53,105 bases of DNA, taken from a virus. The notes beneath the pieces were generated by a model. The model saw nothing but the letters and a program-made list of their open reading frames with translations. It made no database searches and had not been told where the DNA came from. Positions within the stretch are counted from its first letter, which is position 1, and every line of letters begins with the position of its first letter. The stretch lies in IMG/VR virus record IMGVR_UViG_3300028837_001657, positions 1-53,105 of that record. One strand, 5' to 3'. The position numbers and the translations under genes were made by a program. This document shows, piece by piece, positions 34,594 to 41,411 of this stretch.

Positions 34594-35138
34594 ATCGACA
34601 TGACATAGTACGGTCCATGTACGCCGCTGCTGAATTGTCCCGCGATGTGCAACGCCTCTAGGATACGCTCCTTAGGCGGTAAGTCACACTCGTCGTCCAG
34701 GGCAGCCATCGCCCCGAGAGCATACTCGCGCCCGCATCCAATAGCTGCTAGGCCCCCTCGATCATTGTAGGCTGTGACCTGGAAGTCATCGTGGATGTGG
34801 TACGCCTGGCTGCGATAGCCTGCCAAGAAAAACCCGCCTTCTTCGCGATTGTCCTCAACCTTTGTGAACCCGCCTTCCTTCAAGCACGTGCGGACAGCAG
34901 GGATAAAAGTGGCGACGAGATAGGCATGATCCTTCACGCCGTCTACGTGCTCAGGGATGGTCAAGTCAAACCGGAGCAGTTGCGCCATCCGGATGCTTCC
35001 TGTACAGCCGAGTAAGAAAGGGCCGTTGCGGAATACTTTTGTCGCCGCCATCTGCCGGATGCTCCAACCTGAGAGGACAGCGGAATCGCTACCCATCCAT
35101 ACCTTGCCACTGTCGGGCAGGGCAATGATGCAAGTCAT
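34590..35138 (-). CDS. Proteasome beta/HslV-like Ntn hydrolase
   Basis: The 182-residue protein looks like a self-compartmentalising Ntn hydrolase: MTCIIALPDSGKVWMGSDSA at the N-terminus puts a Thr at position 2 as candidate nucleophile after Met removal, with an Asp-Ser pattern near 17. The remaining fold segments (GGFFLAGYRSQAYHIHDDFQV near 102 and GCGREYALGAMAALD near 135) are also family-like. Phage versions of this family are known. The substrate is unknown; it may process or degrade host proteins. It lies between the ATPase gene upstream and small genes downstream. Confidence 0.65.
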   Translation of the reverse strand: MTCIIALPDSGKVWMGSDSAVLSGWSIRQMAATKVFRNGPFLLGCTGSIRMAQLLRFDLTIPEHVDGVKDHAYLVATFIPAVRTCLKEGGFTKVEDNREEGGFFLAGYRSQAYHIHDDFQVTAYNDRGGLAAIGCGREYALGAMAALDDECDLPPKERILEALHIAGQFSSGVHGPYYVMSM

Positions 35139-36232
35139 CGTGAATTCCTCTGAACAAGTTCAGTCGTTCTAAGCGCCGCATTTAACACAGTCAAGAGCGG
35201 AGCGTCGAATCTTGTCCTCTTCCCTTCTGCGTACACAAAGAACTCTCCGGAGGCCAGCCGCTCTGCGGCTGTACTGAACGTAACCTCACTGAGGTCGCAG
35301 GCATTCTGCGCATCCGGTGTTTTACCAAGGATGCGCACAAGGAACCCCCAAGCCGAAAAGAGCCCGACGCATGGAGGTTTTCTTTCTACCGTGGCGACGA
35401 CGTGCACTCCTACAGCAGGGCCGTGCGTCGTGATATACGAAAAGATAGGCGCCAGGTTGCCAGACTGCTCGAAAACGTCTTCGAGGCCGTCCACGATAAA
35501 CAGCAAGGTAACAAAGGCATCGGGCTGGGGTTTCATTTCACGCTCTATGACAAGACGGGCTACCGCGCGCACCGATCTTTCTACCTTGCAAGCATGCACA
35601 TCAACAGGTGCGGTCATAAGGTGCGGGACGGAATCTGACCAGCCCCACTCTTCTCGCGGCGCGATGATCAACATGCGCAACGCAGCCGGCGATTCGCTCA
35701 ATGCAAGAGACATCACCAGGCAGCGCAGTAGATTTGTCTTTCCGGCTCCGGCCTCTCCACTGATCAGAACGTTCTTGACATCCTCAGAGGGCAGCCGCAC
35801 TAAAAGCGGCGTCCCGTCTTCAGCCAACCCGATCATCCCTGTAAGACGCGGGGGCCTTCTTGCCTGCCTTGGGGGATTTAGCAGAGCAGCAGCAAGATGA
35901 GGGAGCCCTGGCAGTGTGATCACATCATCGTACTGGTACAACTGCTCGTACAACTGCCCGAACTGTAAAGGTGCCACGTTGACGCGGAGAGCCACGACTG
36001 CCACTCTTGCGCCCCGCCGCTCTACGCGACATTCCATCCTTAGCGCGCTCGTTAGCGTGTCAATCAACGCAGGAGTAATAAGGATGGTGTCTCCGCTGAG
36101 ACGAGGGAATACGTCGAAGCGCACCCACCTGTGTGTTCTCTGCCCTCCTGAAATTCTTACACGGATGCCCTGACTTGCGAAAGCGGTCTCTACCCTGTCT
36201 GCTTGAAACTCCAACTCTGTTCTGATAGTCAT
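35135..36232 (-). CDS. FtsK/HerA-type P-loop ATPase
   Basis: The 365-residue protein has a Walker A motif GEAGAGKT at residues 159-166, an inferred Walker B hhhhD in LLFIVDGLED near 243-252, and the order of elements of FtsK/SpoIIIE/HerA motor proteins (VKNVLISGEAGAGKTNLLRCLV, THGPAVGVHVVATVER). The 150-residue N-terminal region looks like a DNA-associated adaptor. Start ATG 36232 shares the ATGA junction with the preceding small gene, and its stop overlaps the Ntn hydrolase start. It may move DNA at packaging or segregation, or form a nuclease-coupled motor. Confidence 0.6.
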   Translation of the reverse strand: MTIRTELEFQADRVETAFASQGIRVRISGGQRTHRWVRFDVFPRLSGDTILITPALIDTLTSALRMECRVERRGARVAVVALRVNVAPLQFGQLYEQLYQYDDVITLPGLPHLAAALLNPPRQARRPPRLTGMIGLAEDGTPLLVRLPSEDVKNVLISGEAGAGKTNLLRCLVMSLALSESPAALRMLIIAPREEWGWSDSVPHLMTAPVDVHACKVERSVRAVARLVIEREMKPQPDAFVTLLFIVDGLEDVFEQSGNLAPIFSYITTHGPAVGVHVVATVERKPPCVGLFSAWGFLVRILGKTPDAQNACDLSEVTFSTAAERLASGEFFVYAEGKRTRFDAPLLTVLNAALRTTELVQRNSR

Positions 36233-36363
36233 CTTGTCGTTTCCTCCTTGTGTTCTGCAGGAAGGCCAAGGAGTTCGGCCAGACCGGTTGCCCTTTCTAT
36301 GGCCGCCTTAGCACATGCTATTGCTTCTTCTAGCCCGGCAGCTCTGCCGCCACTTCGCGGCAA
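36229..36363 (-). CDS. Small acidic helical protein or second frame of a split coiled-coil gene
   Basis: A TTG at 36363 could start a 44-residue frame GGRAAGLEEAIACAKAAIERATGLAELL that ends in an ATGA overlap with the ATPase gene. The start lacks a strong ribosome binding site. The amino-acid pattern continues the helix of the preceding 50-residue frame (36330-36482) if one base is slipped back. The two frames may be one gene with a frameshift or two tiny genes. Confidence 0.4.
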   Translation of the reverse strand: MPRSGGRAAGLEEAIACAKAAIERATGLAELLGLPAEHKEETTR

Positions 36364-36482
36364 AGAGCACTTGAATCCAGCAGCGCCGCCTCTGCCACCT
36401 CCGCTCGCTGATCGGCGGCTTTAGCGCGAGCCTGGGCTGCCTCGAGTGCCAGGGCTGCTTCGAGTATTGCTTGTTGATCCAC
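36330..36482 (-). CDS. Small Ala-rich coiled-coil protein
   Basis: GTG 36482 follows AAAGGGGGAAAC on the minus strand. The 50-residue frame is rich in Ala, Glu, Arg and Gln (EAALALEAAQARAKAADQRA), similar in character to the 84-residue coiled-coil gene at 37344. It ends where the second frame continues at 36363-36229 (-1 direction). This gene is too short for usual length cut-offs. Confidence 0.45.
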   Translation of the reverse strand: MDQQAILEAALALEAAQARAKAADQRAEVAEAALLDSSALCREVAAELPG

Positions 36483-36496
36483 GTTTCCCCCTTTGA

Positions 36497-37093
36497 TCAT
36501 AACAGTATCAATTGCTCATTCCTCTGAGCGCCCACGTTTCTGACATCTACGCTCAAGACGACTCCGAGCGAAGCTGCTAACTCCGAGAGTTGTAGTTGGG
36601 CCTCATCTAATTGACGTTGCTCCATCTCAATCCGGAATTTCTGATAGGTCGGGCTGCTGCCGGTGCGGACTCCGCGTGCGACTTCATCCGCATGTTGCTG
36701 TGCTTGTAATAGATCCCGCCTACAGCTCGCCACCTGCTCGCTTGCCCAGGCTACCTGTACAAGTGCAGATAGATGATCCACACGGACCCAATGCTCAATG
36801 CAGAACTGATCTTTGCGCCATAACCCCAGGGAGAACATGGCGTTGATCCAAATATCGGGATCAGGACCGAGCACACCATACCGGTTTTCTTTGATTGCCT
36901 CCACCGTCTCACTGGTGTGCGTCCAAACGTTGCGCCAAGTAGTGCCCGGCAGCTCATCCATCGTCCACGGCAACACCGTCATAGGGAACGGTAGTCGTGG
37001 ATAGGGCTGTTCAGGGATGCCGCGCATCATTTCTTGTTCCCGAGCCACCTGCTCTATCGTTTCACCCGTGAAGCGGGCGAACAGTTTCGTCAT
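36497..37093 (-). CDS. Hypothetical protein, 198 residues
   Basis: ATG 37093 overlaps the end of the preceding coiled-coil gene by four bases. The protein has a Pro-rich start with FPMTVLPWTMDELPGTTWRNVWTHTSE (about 37-65), then an aromatic middle and a long helical C-terminal half (residues 115-175) with Glu/Gln/Arg. It appears to be phage-specific; no motif is recognised. Confidence 0.6.
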   Translation of the reverse strand: MTKLFARFTGETIEQVAREQEMMRGIPEQPYPRLPFPMTVLPWTMDELPGTTWRNVWTHTSETVEAIKENRYGVLGPDPDIWINAMFSLGLWRKDQFCIEHWVRVDHLSALVQVAWASEQVASCRRDLLQAQQHADEVARGVRTGSSPTYQKFRIEMEQRQLDEAQLQLSELAASLGVVLSVDVRNVGAQRNEQLILL

Positions 37094-37344
37094 GTAGGCT
37101 CTCCAGTAAGGCGGCGACGCAAATCTTCGCCTTTGTGAAAGACGGCCGTGAGTCGTTGGTTCACTTCGCGCACGGTCGCCTGCATCTTTGCCAGAGCGTT
37201 CTCCGCCTCCTCCGCACGGACTTCCGCTTCTGCGGCGCGCTGCTCGGCGGCCTTGGCGCGCTGCCCCAACGTTTCCAGTGCCTGGTCCTTCTCCGCTAAG
37301 GCCGCTGCCGCAGCCTCAGCTCCATCGAAAAGATGCTGGTTCAT
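37090..37344 (-). CDS. Coiled-coil protein, first gene of the left operon
   Basis: ATG 37344 follows AGGGAGTGAGAT. Residues about 10-65 form an uninterrupted Ala/Glu/Gln/Arg heptad helix (EKDQALETLGQRAKAAEQRA), followed by a short basic end. It is the first gene after control region copy 2, equivalent in position to the tail-terminator gene after copy 1. Oligomerising role; specific function unknown. Confidence 0.6.
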   Translation of the reverse strand: MNQHLFDGAEAAAAALAEKDQALETLGQRAKAAEQRAAEAEVRAEEAENALAKMQATVREVNQRLTAVFHKGEDLRRRLTGEPT

Positions 37345-37475
37345 ATCTCACTCCCTGTGAAAAATGCGTTGACTCAAAAACTGCTCTACATAATGAACTC
37401 ACTGAGTGCCGCTTTGTAGTGCCAAAACCCGGGACTTGATACATTATACCGCCCAAACGCCGTTTTCCTGGTCTA

Positions 37476-37624
37476 CCCCTATATCTGGGGGTTGACCACC
37501 CCCGTCCCCCCTACATCTGGGGGGTCATGCTCGTTCGTAAGACTTTCGTCTATTGACGGTTTTTGACACTCGTCTACCCCTACATCTGGGGGTTGACTAC
37601 CTTCGTCCCCCCTACATCTGGGGG
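37476..37624. repeat. Four 16-bp iterons (copy 2)
   Basis: On the plus strand CCCCTACATCTGGGGG (or CCCCTATATCTGGGGG at 37476). Units start at 37476, 37508, 37577 and 37609. The spacing of 32, 69 and 32 is the same as in copy 1. Confidence 0.9.
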
Positions 37625-37687
37625 TTCGTTTCTGCCAAAACCGTCAAAACCCATCGAAAACCAAAGTTGCAAACCGGGTGACAAGTT

Positions 37688-37705
37688 TCTCATGCATGCA
37701 TGAGT
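37688..37705. promoter_or_regulatory. ATGCATGCAT palindrome (site 4)
   Basis: TCTCATGCATGCATGAGT; the inner 16 bases are a perfect palindrome. It stands at the upstream end of control region copy 2, where copy 1 has the same motif less two bases. Confidence 0.6.
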
Positions 37706-37740
37706 ATAGCCCTTTTCGCTTAGGACTATCTGATCAGCAA

Positions 37741-38025
37741 CTACCGTCTCAAGGTGCGCACTTGGCCTTTCACGATCGCGCTGGCTGTGTCCGCCAGTGC
37801 GTGCATCGTGTCTGAGATTGTCAACCCCAAGGCCACCCCAGCCAAGGCGATCATCATGGGGCGGGGCAACGCCAGGACGCCACAGGCCCGCGCCAAGAGA
37901 AATGCCGGCACGCCGATGTACAACACTCGAGTAAACGTGCCTATGACCGGGAAGTGTGAAAGCATGTTCCGATGGCGGAACACCCGGCCATAAGGTAGCC
38001 AGAACAGCTTCCACAAGAAGATCAT
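37741..38025 (-). CDS. Membrane protein resembling the C-terminal half of DUF2227
   Basis: ATG 38025 has GGAGG nine bases upstream. The 94-residue product contains LFWLPYGRVFRHRNMLSHFPVIGTFTRVLYIG (from about residue 8), the pattern of the second half of DUF2227 (YdjM-like putative metal-binding membrane proteins). Two hydrophobic segments flank it. The N-terminal half of the family appears in a different gene at 38370-38645. The family's function is unclear; His and Asp residues may bind metal. Confidence 0.55.
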   Translation of the reverse strand: MIFLWKLFWLPYGRVFRHRNMLSHFPVIGTFTRVLYIGVPAFLLARACGVLALPRPMMIALAGVALGLTISDTMHALADTASAIVKGQVRTLRR

Positions 38026-38046
38026 CGGGGCCTCCAGTGATCACGG

Positions 38047-38349
38047 TTATGCGCGCGCACTCTGCTGCTCTTGTTGCCATCGTGCATGCGTTGCGATCTC
38101 TGCCCTTTTCAGCACCCGGTTCGCGTCAGCAAACGCGACCAGGTCAGAGTAATCTTTAGTGTACTGTCGGCTGGCTACTTGTAGAGCAGCCTCTTCGACT
38201 TGCACGGCTTTGCATATGTACGCTAAGAATTGATCATCACTTCGAGCCTCCCGGGCCAATTCAGTCCACTCCCTTTGTTCCTGTTTTGTCAACTGAGGTT
38301 CCTGGCAAAACGCCTCCCAATTGTGTCGTGACGGTATCACTGTCTTCAT
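38047..38349 (-). CDS. Hypothetical protein, 100 residues
   Basis: ATG 38349 follows AGGAGAGAACTACC; a longer frame to 38400 lacks a site. The product is helical and charged (LTKQEQREWTELAREARSDDQ, central and C-terminal helices). It lies between the two DUF2227-like halves. No function is visible. Confidence 0.55.
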   Translation of the reverse strand: MKTVIPSRHNWEAFCQEPQLTKQEQREWTELAREARSDDQFLAYICKAVQVEEAALQVASRQYTKDYSDLVAFADANRVLKRAEIATHARWQQEQQSARA

Positions 38350-38369
38350 GGTAGTTCTCTCCTCTTCTT

Positions 38370-38645
38370 CTAGTGATGTCCTTCTACCCAGGCAAGCCAA
38401 CCCAACACTAGCACCCAGCTAACGTAGCTGGCGATTTCGCCGACGCAACCGACCTGCGCCTCGATCAGGTCCAGGTCGGGGGTGATCACTTGCCCCATGA
38501 GGCCGCATCCGATCATCGCGCTAAGTGAGAGCAGCACGACCTCCAAGAAATCCCAACCTTGCTGCCAGGCCCACCAGAAGGCCAAGGCGCCGGCGGGTGT
38601 AGCCAAGATGCGGCTATGTGCTCGATGGGCCGCTTTTCGTGGCAT
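38370..38645 (-). CDS. Membrane protein resembling the N-terminal half of DUF2227
   Basis: I chose ATG 38645 over the longer Cys-rich frame start at 38735. The 91-residue product has HRAHSRILATPAGALAFWWAW near residue 5, then a membrane segment and GLMGQVITPDLDLIEAQVG (about 47-65), as in the first half of DUF2227 proteins (a His-Ser at the start and PDLD ahead of the second half). A further hydrophobic segment ends it. The rest of the family pattern is found in the gene at 37741. Confidence 0.5.
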   Translation of the reverse strand: MPRKAAHRAHSRILATPAGALAFWWAWQQGWDFLEVVLLSLSAMIGCGLMGQVITPDLDLIEAQVGCVGEIASYVSWVLVLGWLAWVEGHH

Positions 38646-38985
38646 CTTGTTTTCTTTCTCGCAGGCGCAGCAATGCGGGCAGCAGCACGTCAGTGAACCA
38701 CGGCAGATACTTAGTCCAAAAGAACACGCCGGCACCTTTTGTGTCCTTCGGTATCTTGGGGGCGGCTTCTAACGTTGCTTGCACGAGCGCGCGTTCTTCT
38801 TGCATTGCCTCCCAAATCGCATCGGCGACGATGTCCCAAAACTCCCGACCGAGGAGTCCACTCAGGCCGGTACGCGTATCGTCATCGGGGACGATTTCCA
38901 CATACTGCTCTCGTTGCATCGGAAAGACCGACTGGGGGTATGGATTCTCCGGCCACCATGTTGGTTTTTGCGTGTTCTTGTTCAT
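38614..38985 (-). CDS. Hypothetical protein, 123 residues
   Basis: ATG 38985 is preceded by AGAGGTAGTGACA. The protein carries PTWWPENPYPQSVFP near the start and a helical middle (DIVADAIWEAMQEERALVQATLE). Its 5' leader shares about 40 bp with that of the radical-SAM gene at 40194. The end overlaps the following gene by 32 bases. Confidence 0.55.
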   Translation of the reverse strand: MNKNTQKPTWWPENPYPQSVFPMQREQYVEIVPDDDTRTGLSGLLGREFWDIVADAIWEAMQEERALVQATLEAAPKIPKDTKGAGVFFWTKYLPWFTDVLLPALLRLRERKQDATKSGPSST

Positions 38986-39003
38986 TGTCACTACCTCTCT
39001 AAT

Positions 39004-39046
39004 GGAATACCGATAACGGCCGTACTTAGAAGTGATGCTAACTTGC
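39004..39046 (-). promoter_or_regulatory. Conserved leader element (copy A)
   Basis: On the minus strand GCAAGTTAGCAT is followed by AGTACGGCCGTTATCGG and ATTCC just before the ribosome binding site. The same arrangement occurs at 40218-40262. Identity is about 75-80 percent by eye over 45 bp. Confidence 0.5.
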
Positions 39047-39055
39047 ATTCCTTAC

Positions 39056-39421
39056 TTACCACCCACGTTGAGCCTGTAGTTTCTGGTACGCAGCATCATC
39101 CAACTGTTCAGCAATCTTGGTGCCGCATTCTGTAAGTCTGAAACCTTGTCTCATCATTCCACTGCCCACTCCAGTCGCAACTGAAACCAGGTGGCGGCTA
39201 ATGAGGCTTTGCAACGTGCGACTATCTACCCGCTCCTCCGGTGCCTCTAGCCAGTAGAGGCCGTCAACAGTGGTGCTAGGTTCGTCACCTTGAAAAAGTC
39301 GCAATAGCATCGCCTCTTGGTTTGCGGATAATGGCTTCATTTCACTTCTGACAACCTCTCCTAGTGCAGTAGTGTCACCTACTTCTTGTGTGCTGCGCGG
39401 ATCAAAGCAGGTCGTGACCAT
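39056..39421 (-). CDS. Putative winged-helix-like protein
   Basis: The start is ambiguous: ATG 39421 overlaps the radical-SAM gene, while ATG 39340 leaves a gap. The C-terminal 90 residues have the pattern of a small winged helix (ANQEAMLLRLFQGDE, DSRTLQSLISRHLVS, FRLTECGTKIAE), ending in a basic tail. It may be a regulator, but this is based on secondary-structure pattern only. Confidence 0.45.
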   Translation of the reverse strand: MVTTCFDPRSTQEVGDTTALGEVVRSEMKPLSANQEAMLLRLFQGDEPSTTVDGLYWLEAPEERVDSRTLQSLISRHLVSVATGVGSGMMRQGFRLTECGTKIAEQLDDAAYQKLQAQRGW

Positions 39422-40194
39422 GCTCGATTCAACTCTCGCCACTCACGAGAATACTTGAGGTAACGATCTGGCGGCTGATACAACTGCGAGAACGGCAGGC
39501 AACCAATTTCCCACACGGCCTCGAGTCGCCTTGTTGCCTGTGCTATAGTGCCGTTGCAATAACCAATCATCACATAGCAGCGTAGCTTGTTACTGCGTAG
39601 ACCAAGAAACGATAAGCGACTGACCGCATCTTGTAATGGTCTCAGTGCGGCATCAGTATCAGCAGCCAGAAAGACCTTCTTTATTCTGATCAACTGAAAC
39701 TCTGCTGCTATCTCATCTGTGATTCTGGTAGATTCTAAACCACCAGAGAAAACAGCGGCTCGAGGCTGCTGTCGTAGCATCTCATAGACTGCAAGCCGAT
39801 GGGCCTTTGGTGTTGCAGGGAAGTTGTTGTCTTGGATGATGTGTCCTGGCACAATGTCTAGCAGTCTCAGTGCTCCTTCAGATTCGGGCACTAAGCACCA
39901 TGGACACTTGTTCGGGCAACCGCGACTGGTGAATGTTACTCCAGGTCTGATGTATCGTCCTGCTACGAATGGCCCATTGGCCTCGCTAATTGCTGGGCCG
40001 CCAAGTTTGACAGTAGAATAGTGATTCGCCCAGGCCTGGGCTAACCGACGCCCTTCTGCAGCATCCCAAGTGAATGTCACTGAGACGTGCACTTCATTGG
40101 CCTCTAGACGGAACAGCGGCGGGTCTCCAACGAATGCTAACTCATCAGTTGGCGTCATGCTCGTCTTTCTGGGGAAGACTCTGATGATGGACAT
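39379..40194 (-). CDS. Radical SAM protein, phage type
   Basis: The 271-residue protein contains the [4Fe-4S] motif CxxxCxxC as CPNKCPWC at residues 93-100, inside the pattern GVTFTSRGCPNKCPWCLVPESEG. It is preceded by VKLGGPAISEANGPFVAGRYI and followed by IIQDNNFPATPKAHRL and FSGGLESTRITDEIA. The same arrangement is found in other phage radical SAM proteins, whose substrate is unknown. The enzyme would make a 5'-deoxyadenosyl radical. The start could also be ATG 40158. Confidence 0.7.
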   Translation of the reverse strand: MSIIRVFPRKTSMTPTDELAFVGDPPLFRLEANEVHVSVTFTWDAAEGRRLAQAWANHYSTVKLGGPAISEANGPFVAGRYIRPGVTFTSRGCPNKCPWCLVPESEGALRLLDIVPGHIIQDNNFPATPKAHRLAVYEMLRQQPRAAVFSGGLESTRITDEIAAEFQLIRIKKVFLAADTDAALRPLQDAVSRLSFLGLRSNKLRCYVMIGYCNGTIAQATRRLEAVWEIGCLPFSQLYQPPDRYLKYSREWRELNRAWSRPALIRAAHKK

Positions 40195-40217
40195 TAGTAC
40201 TGATAACCTTTCTTCAC

Positions 40218-40262
40218 GGATGCCGATAACCGCCGTACTCTACACTACCATGCTACTTTGCT
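40218..40262 (-). promoter_or_regulatory. Conserved leader element (copy B)
   Basis: On the minus strand GCAAAGTAGCAT is followed by AGTACGGCGGTTATCGGCAT and AGAAAGG before the start of the radical-SAM gene. It matches copy A at 39004-39046 in order and spacing of blocks. Confidence 0.5.
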
Positions 40263-40669
40263 GATGTCGCTTCAATCGCCCAATGTTCCAAGATAGCTTG
40301 TCCGTCAGCCCTGGTCGCCGTAATTGGCGGCGGACCAGTCCGGTCGGCGGCCTTGGTTATCCTCATGAATTCATTGAGTAGATTGGTTACACGCAGCCCG
40401 TAGAGGGCAAGTGCATCTTTGTATGTCTGATGCACTTTTTCCTCGTGCGATTTGAACTCGCGGAGCGCCTCAACCACCGGCAGCCTCTTTGCCAGTTTGC
40501 GCGCGCAGGCTGCGCAATCATCTGAAGATGGCTCGCCGGCGGGTTGCAAGCTACCGCCAATCCATCCCCAACGACCACATAAACTGCGGCCGTCGACAAA
40601 GTAGTGCGCCTTGCGAGCTGCGCCAGGCCACCCCCATCCTTCTGGCATCTTTTGTTCAGTGGCTACCAT
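40253..40669 (-). CDS. Zinc-binding phage protein
   Basis: ATG 40669 follows AGAGGAAACGCGA. The 138-residue product has a putative zinc site of two half-motifs: HYFVDGRSLCGRWG (about 22-35) and DCAACARKLAK (about 51-61). This form occurs in many phage proteins of unknown function. A helical region and a Pro/Thr-rich end follow. Confidence 0.6.
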   Translation of the reverse strand: MVATEQKMPEGWGWPGAARKAHYFVDGRSLCGRWGWIGGSLQPAGEPSSDDCAACARKLAKRLPVVEALREFKSHEEKVHQTYKDALALYGLRVTNLLNEFMRITKAADRTGPPPITATRADGQAILEHWAIEATSAK

Positions 40670-40880
40670 TCGCGTTTCCTCTTTTTGAGTTACGACGCAT
40701 CCGGATCAGCATGATCACGTCCAAGGCGATCACGATCAAAGAAACCCTGATGAGCCGCCACGTCAATGGATACCATTCACATCGCCAGGCGATCAAGGTA
40801 GCGATAGCAAAGACAGGAGGAAGGCCACGAGTGACCATTCCTTCGACAAACCTTTCAAGTTCACCCTGCGTATCACTCAC
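40656..40880 (-). CDS. Small membrane protein, 74 residues
   Basis: GTG 40880 follows AGGAGG. One hydrophobic segment (LIRVSLIVIALDVIMLI) follows an amphipathic region (RGLPPVFAIATLIAWRCEWYPL), so there are one or two passes. Its start overlaps the end of the upstream membrane gene. Function unknown. Confidence 0.5.
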   Translation of the reverse strand: MSDTQGELERFVEGMVTRGLPPVFAIATLIAWRCEWYPLTWRLIRVSLIVIALDVIMLIRMRRNSKRGNANGSH

Positions 40881-41293
40881 AAAAGCACCTCCTTGCCTTC
40901 TCCTGGAGTTTCGATCACGACAATAGTGGGCAACGTCGGCGCAGGCAAAGGCTCGCGTACTTGAGCTTGTGCTGCGCTGACACCTCGTGCTGTGTTGATC
41001 TTGACCTCACTGGTAGCAGAAGCTACCTTGACTACCTCTCCTGCGGTTTTCATGGCGGTGCCCAGGCCCATCGCCAGGCCTGCCAGGACTCCTCGCGCGT
41101 GCAGATGGCCGATCTTATAACAGAGCAGGCCGATCACAGGCGCGAGCAACGTAGCCACCAATGCCCACACCGCTAAAACCTTCGGGGATAGTTGTACGAC
41201 TACTCGATACAGGCCATACAAGAGACCTGCGAATAGCAGCGCGATGAACACAAGAATTCCTAACACTGCACCCAAGCTGATGTTCTTTCTCAT
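40877..41293 (-). CDS. Membrane protein, two segments and long cytoplasmic tail
   Basis: ATG 41293 follows AGAGGAGACA. The 138-residue product has two transmembrane segments (LGAVLGILVFIALLFAGLLYGL and VLAVWALVATLLAPVIGLLCY), then an Ala/Gly-rich helix and a polar, Pro-rich tail. No catalytic motif. It lies upstream of small membrane proteins and downstream of the FtsK-type ATPase, and may be part of a membrane complex with it. Confidence 0.55.
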   Translation of the reverse strand: MRKNISLGAVLGILVFIALLFAGLLYGLYRVVVQLSPKVLAVWALVATLLAPVIGLLCYKIGHLHARGVLAGLAMGLGTAMKTAGEVVKVASATSEVKINTARGVSAAQAQVREPLPAPTLPTIVVIETPGEGKEVLL

Positions 41294-41310
41294 TGTCTCC
41301 TCTTTGCTTG

Positions 41311-41406
41311 CTGACCGACCGACCGGTCATGCACTCACTGTGCTGTCTGACTGGCGTTAAAGGCGTTTAGCCTCCCCTGAGTGTGCATACCAGGCCGGTC
41401 GGTCAG
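41311..41406. promoter_or_regulatory. Long inverted repeat in the gap below the FtsK-like gene
   Basis: CTGACCGACCGACCGGTCATGCACTCA at 41311-41337 is the mirror of TGAGTGTGCATACCAGGCCGGTCGGTCAG at 41378-41406, with about 40 bases between the arms. The arms contain overlapping GACC/GGTC repeats. The structure could be a protein-binding site, an attenuator or a DNA cruciform. No T-run follows it on either strand. Confidence 0.6.
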
Positions 41407-41411
41407 TTGAT

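Larger units (their letters stand above)
37365..37705 (-). promoter_or_regulatory. Control region copy 2 (inverted near-copy of 16512-16864)
   Basis: Reading leftward: CTCATGCATGCATGAG, the same TTTGCAACTTTGGTTTTCGA segment, iterons at plus positions 37609, 37577, 37508 and 37476 (the last reads CCCCCAGATATAGGGG), TATAAT (ATTATA at 37443-37448), and the conserved ACTCAGTGAGT leader. The segment is about 90 percent identical to copy 1 by eye and oriented to drive the 37344 gene. A stretch of about 395 bp between genes (37345-37740) holds no coding frame. Confidence 0.85.
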
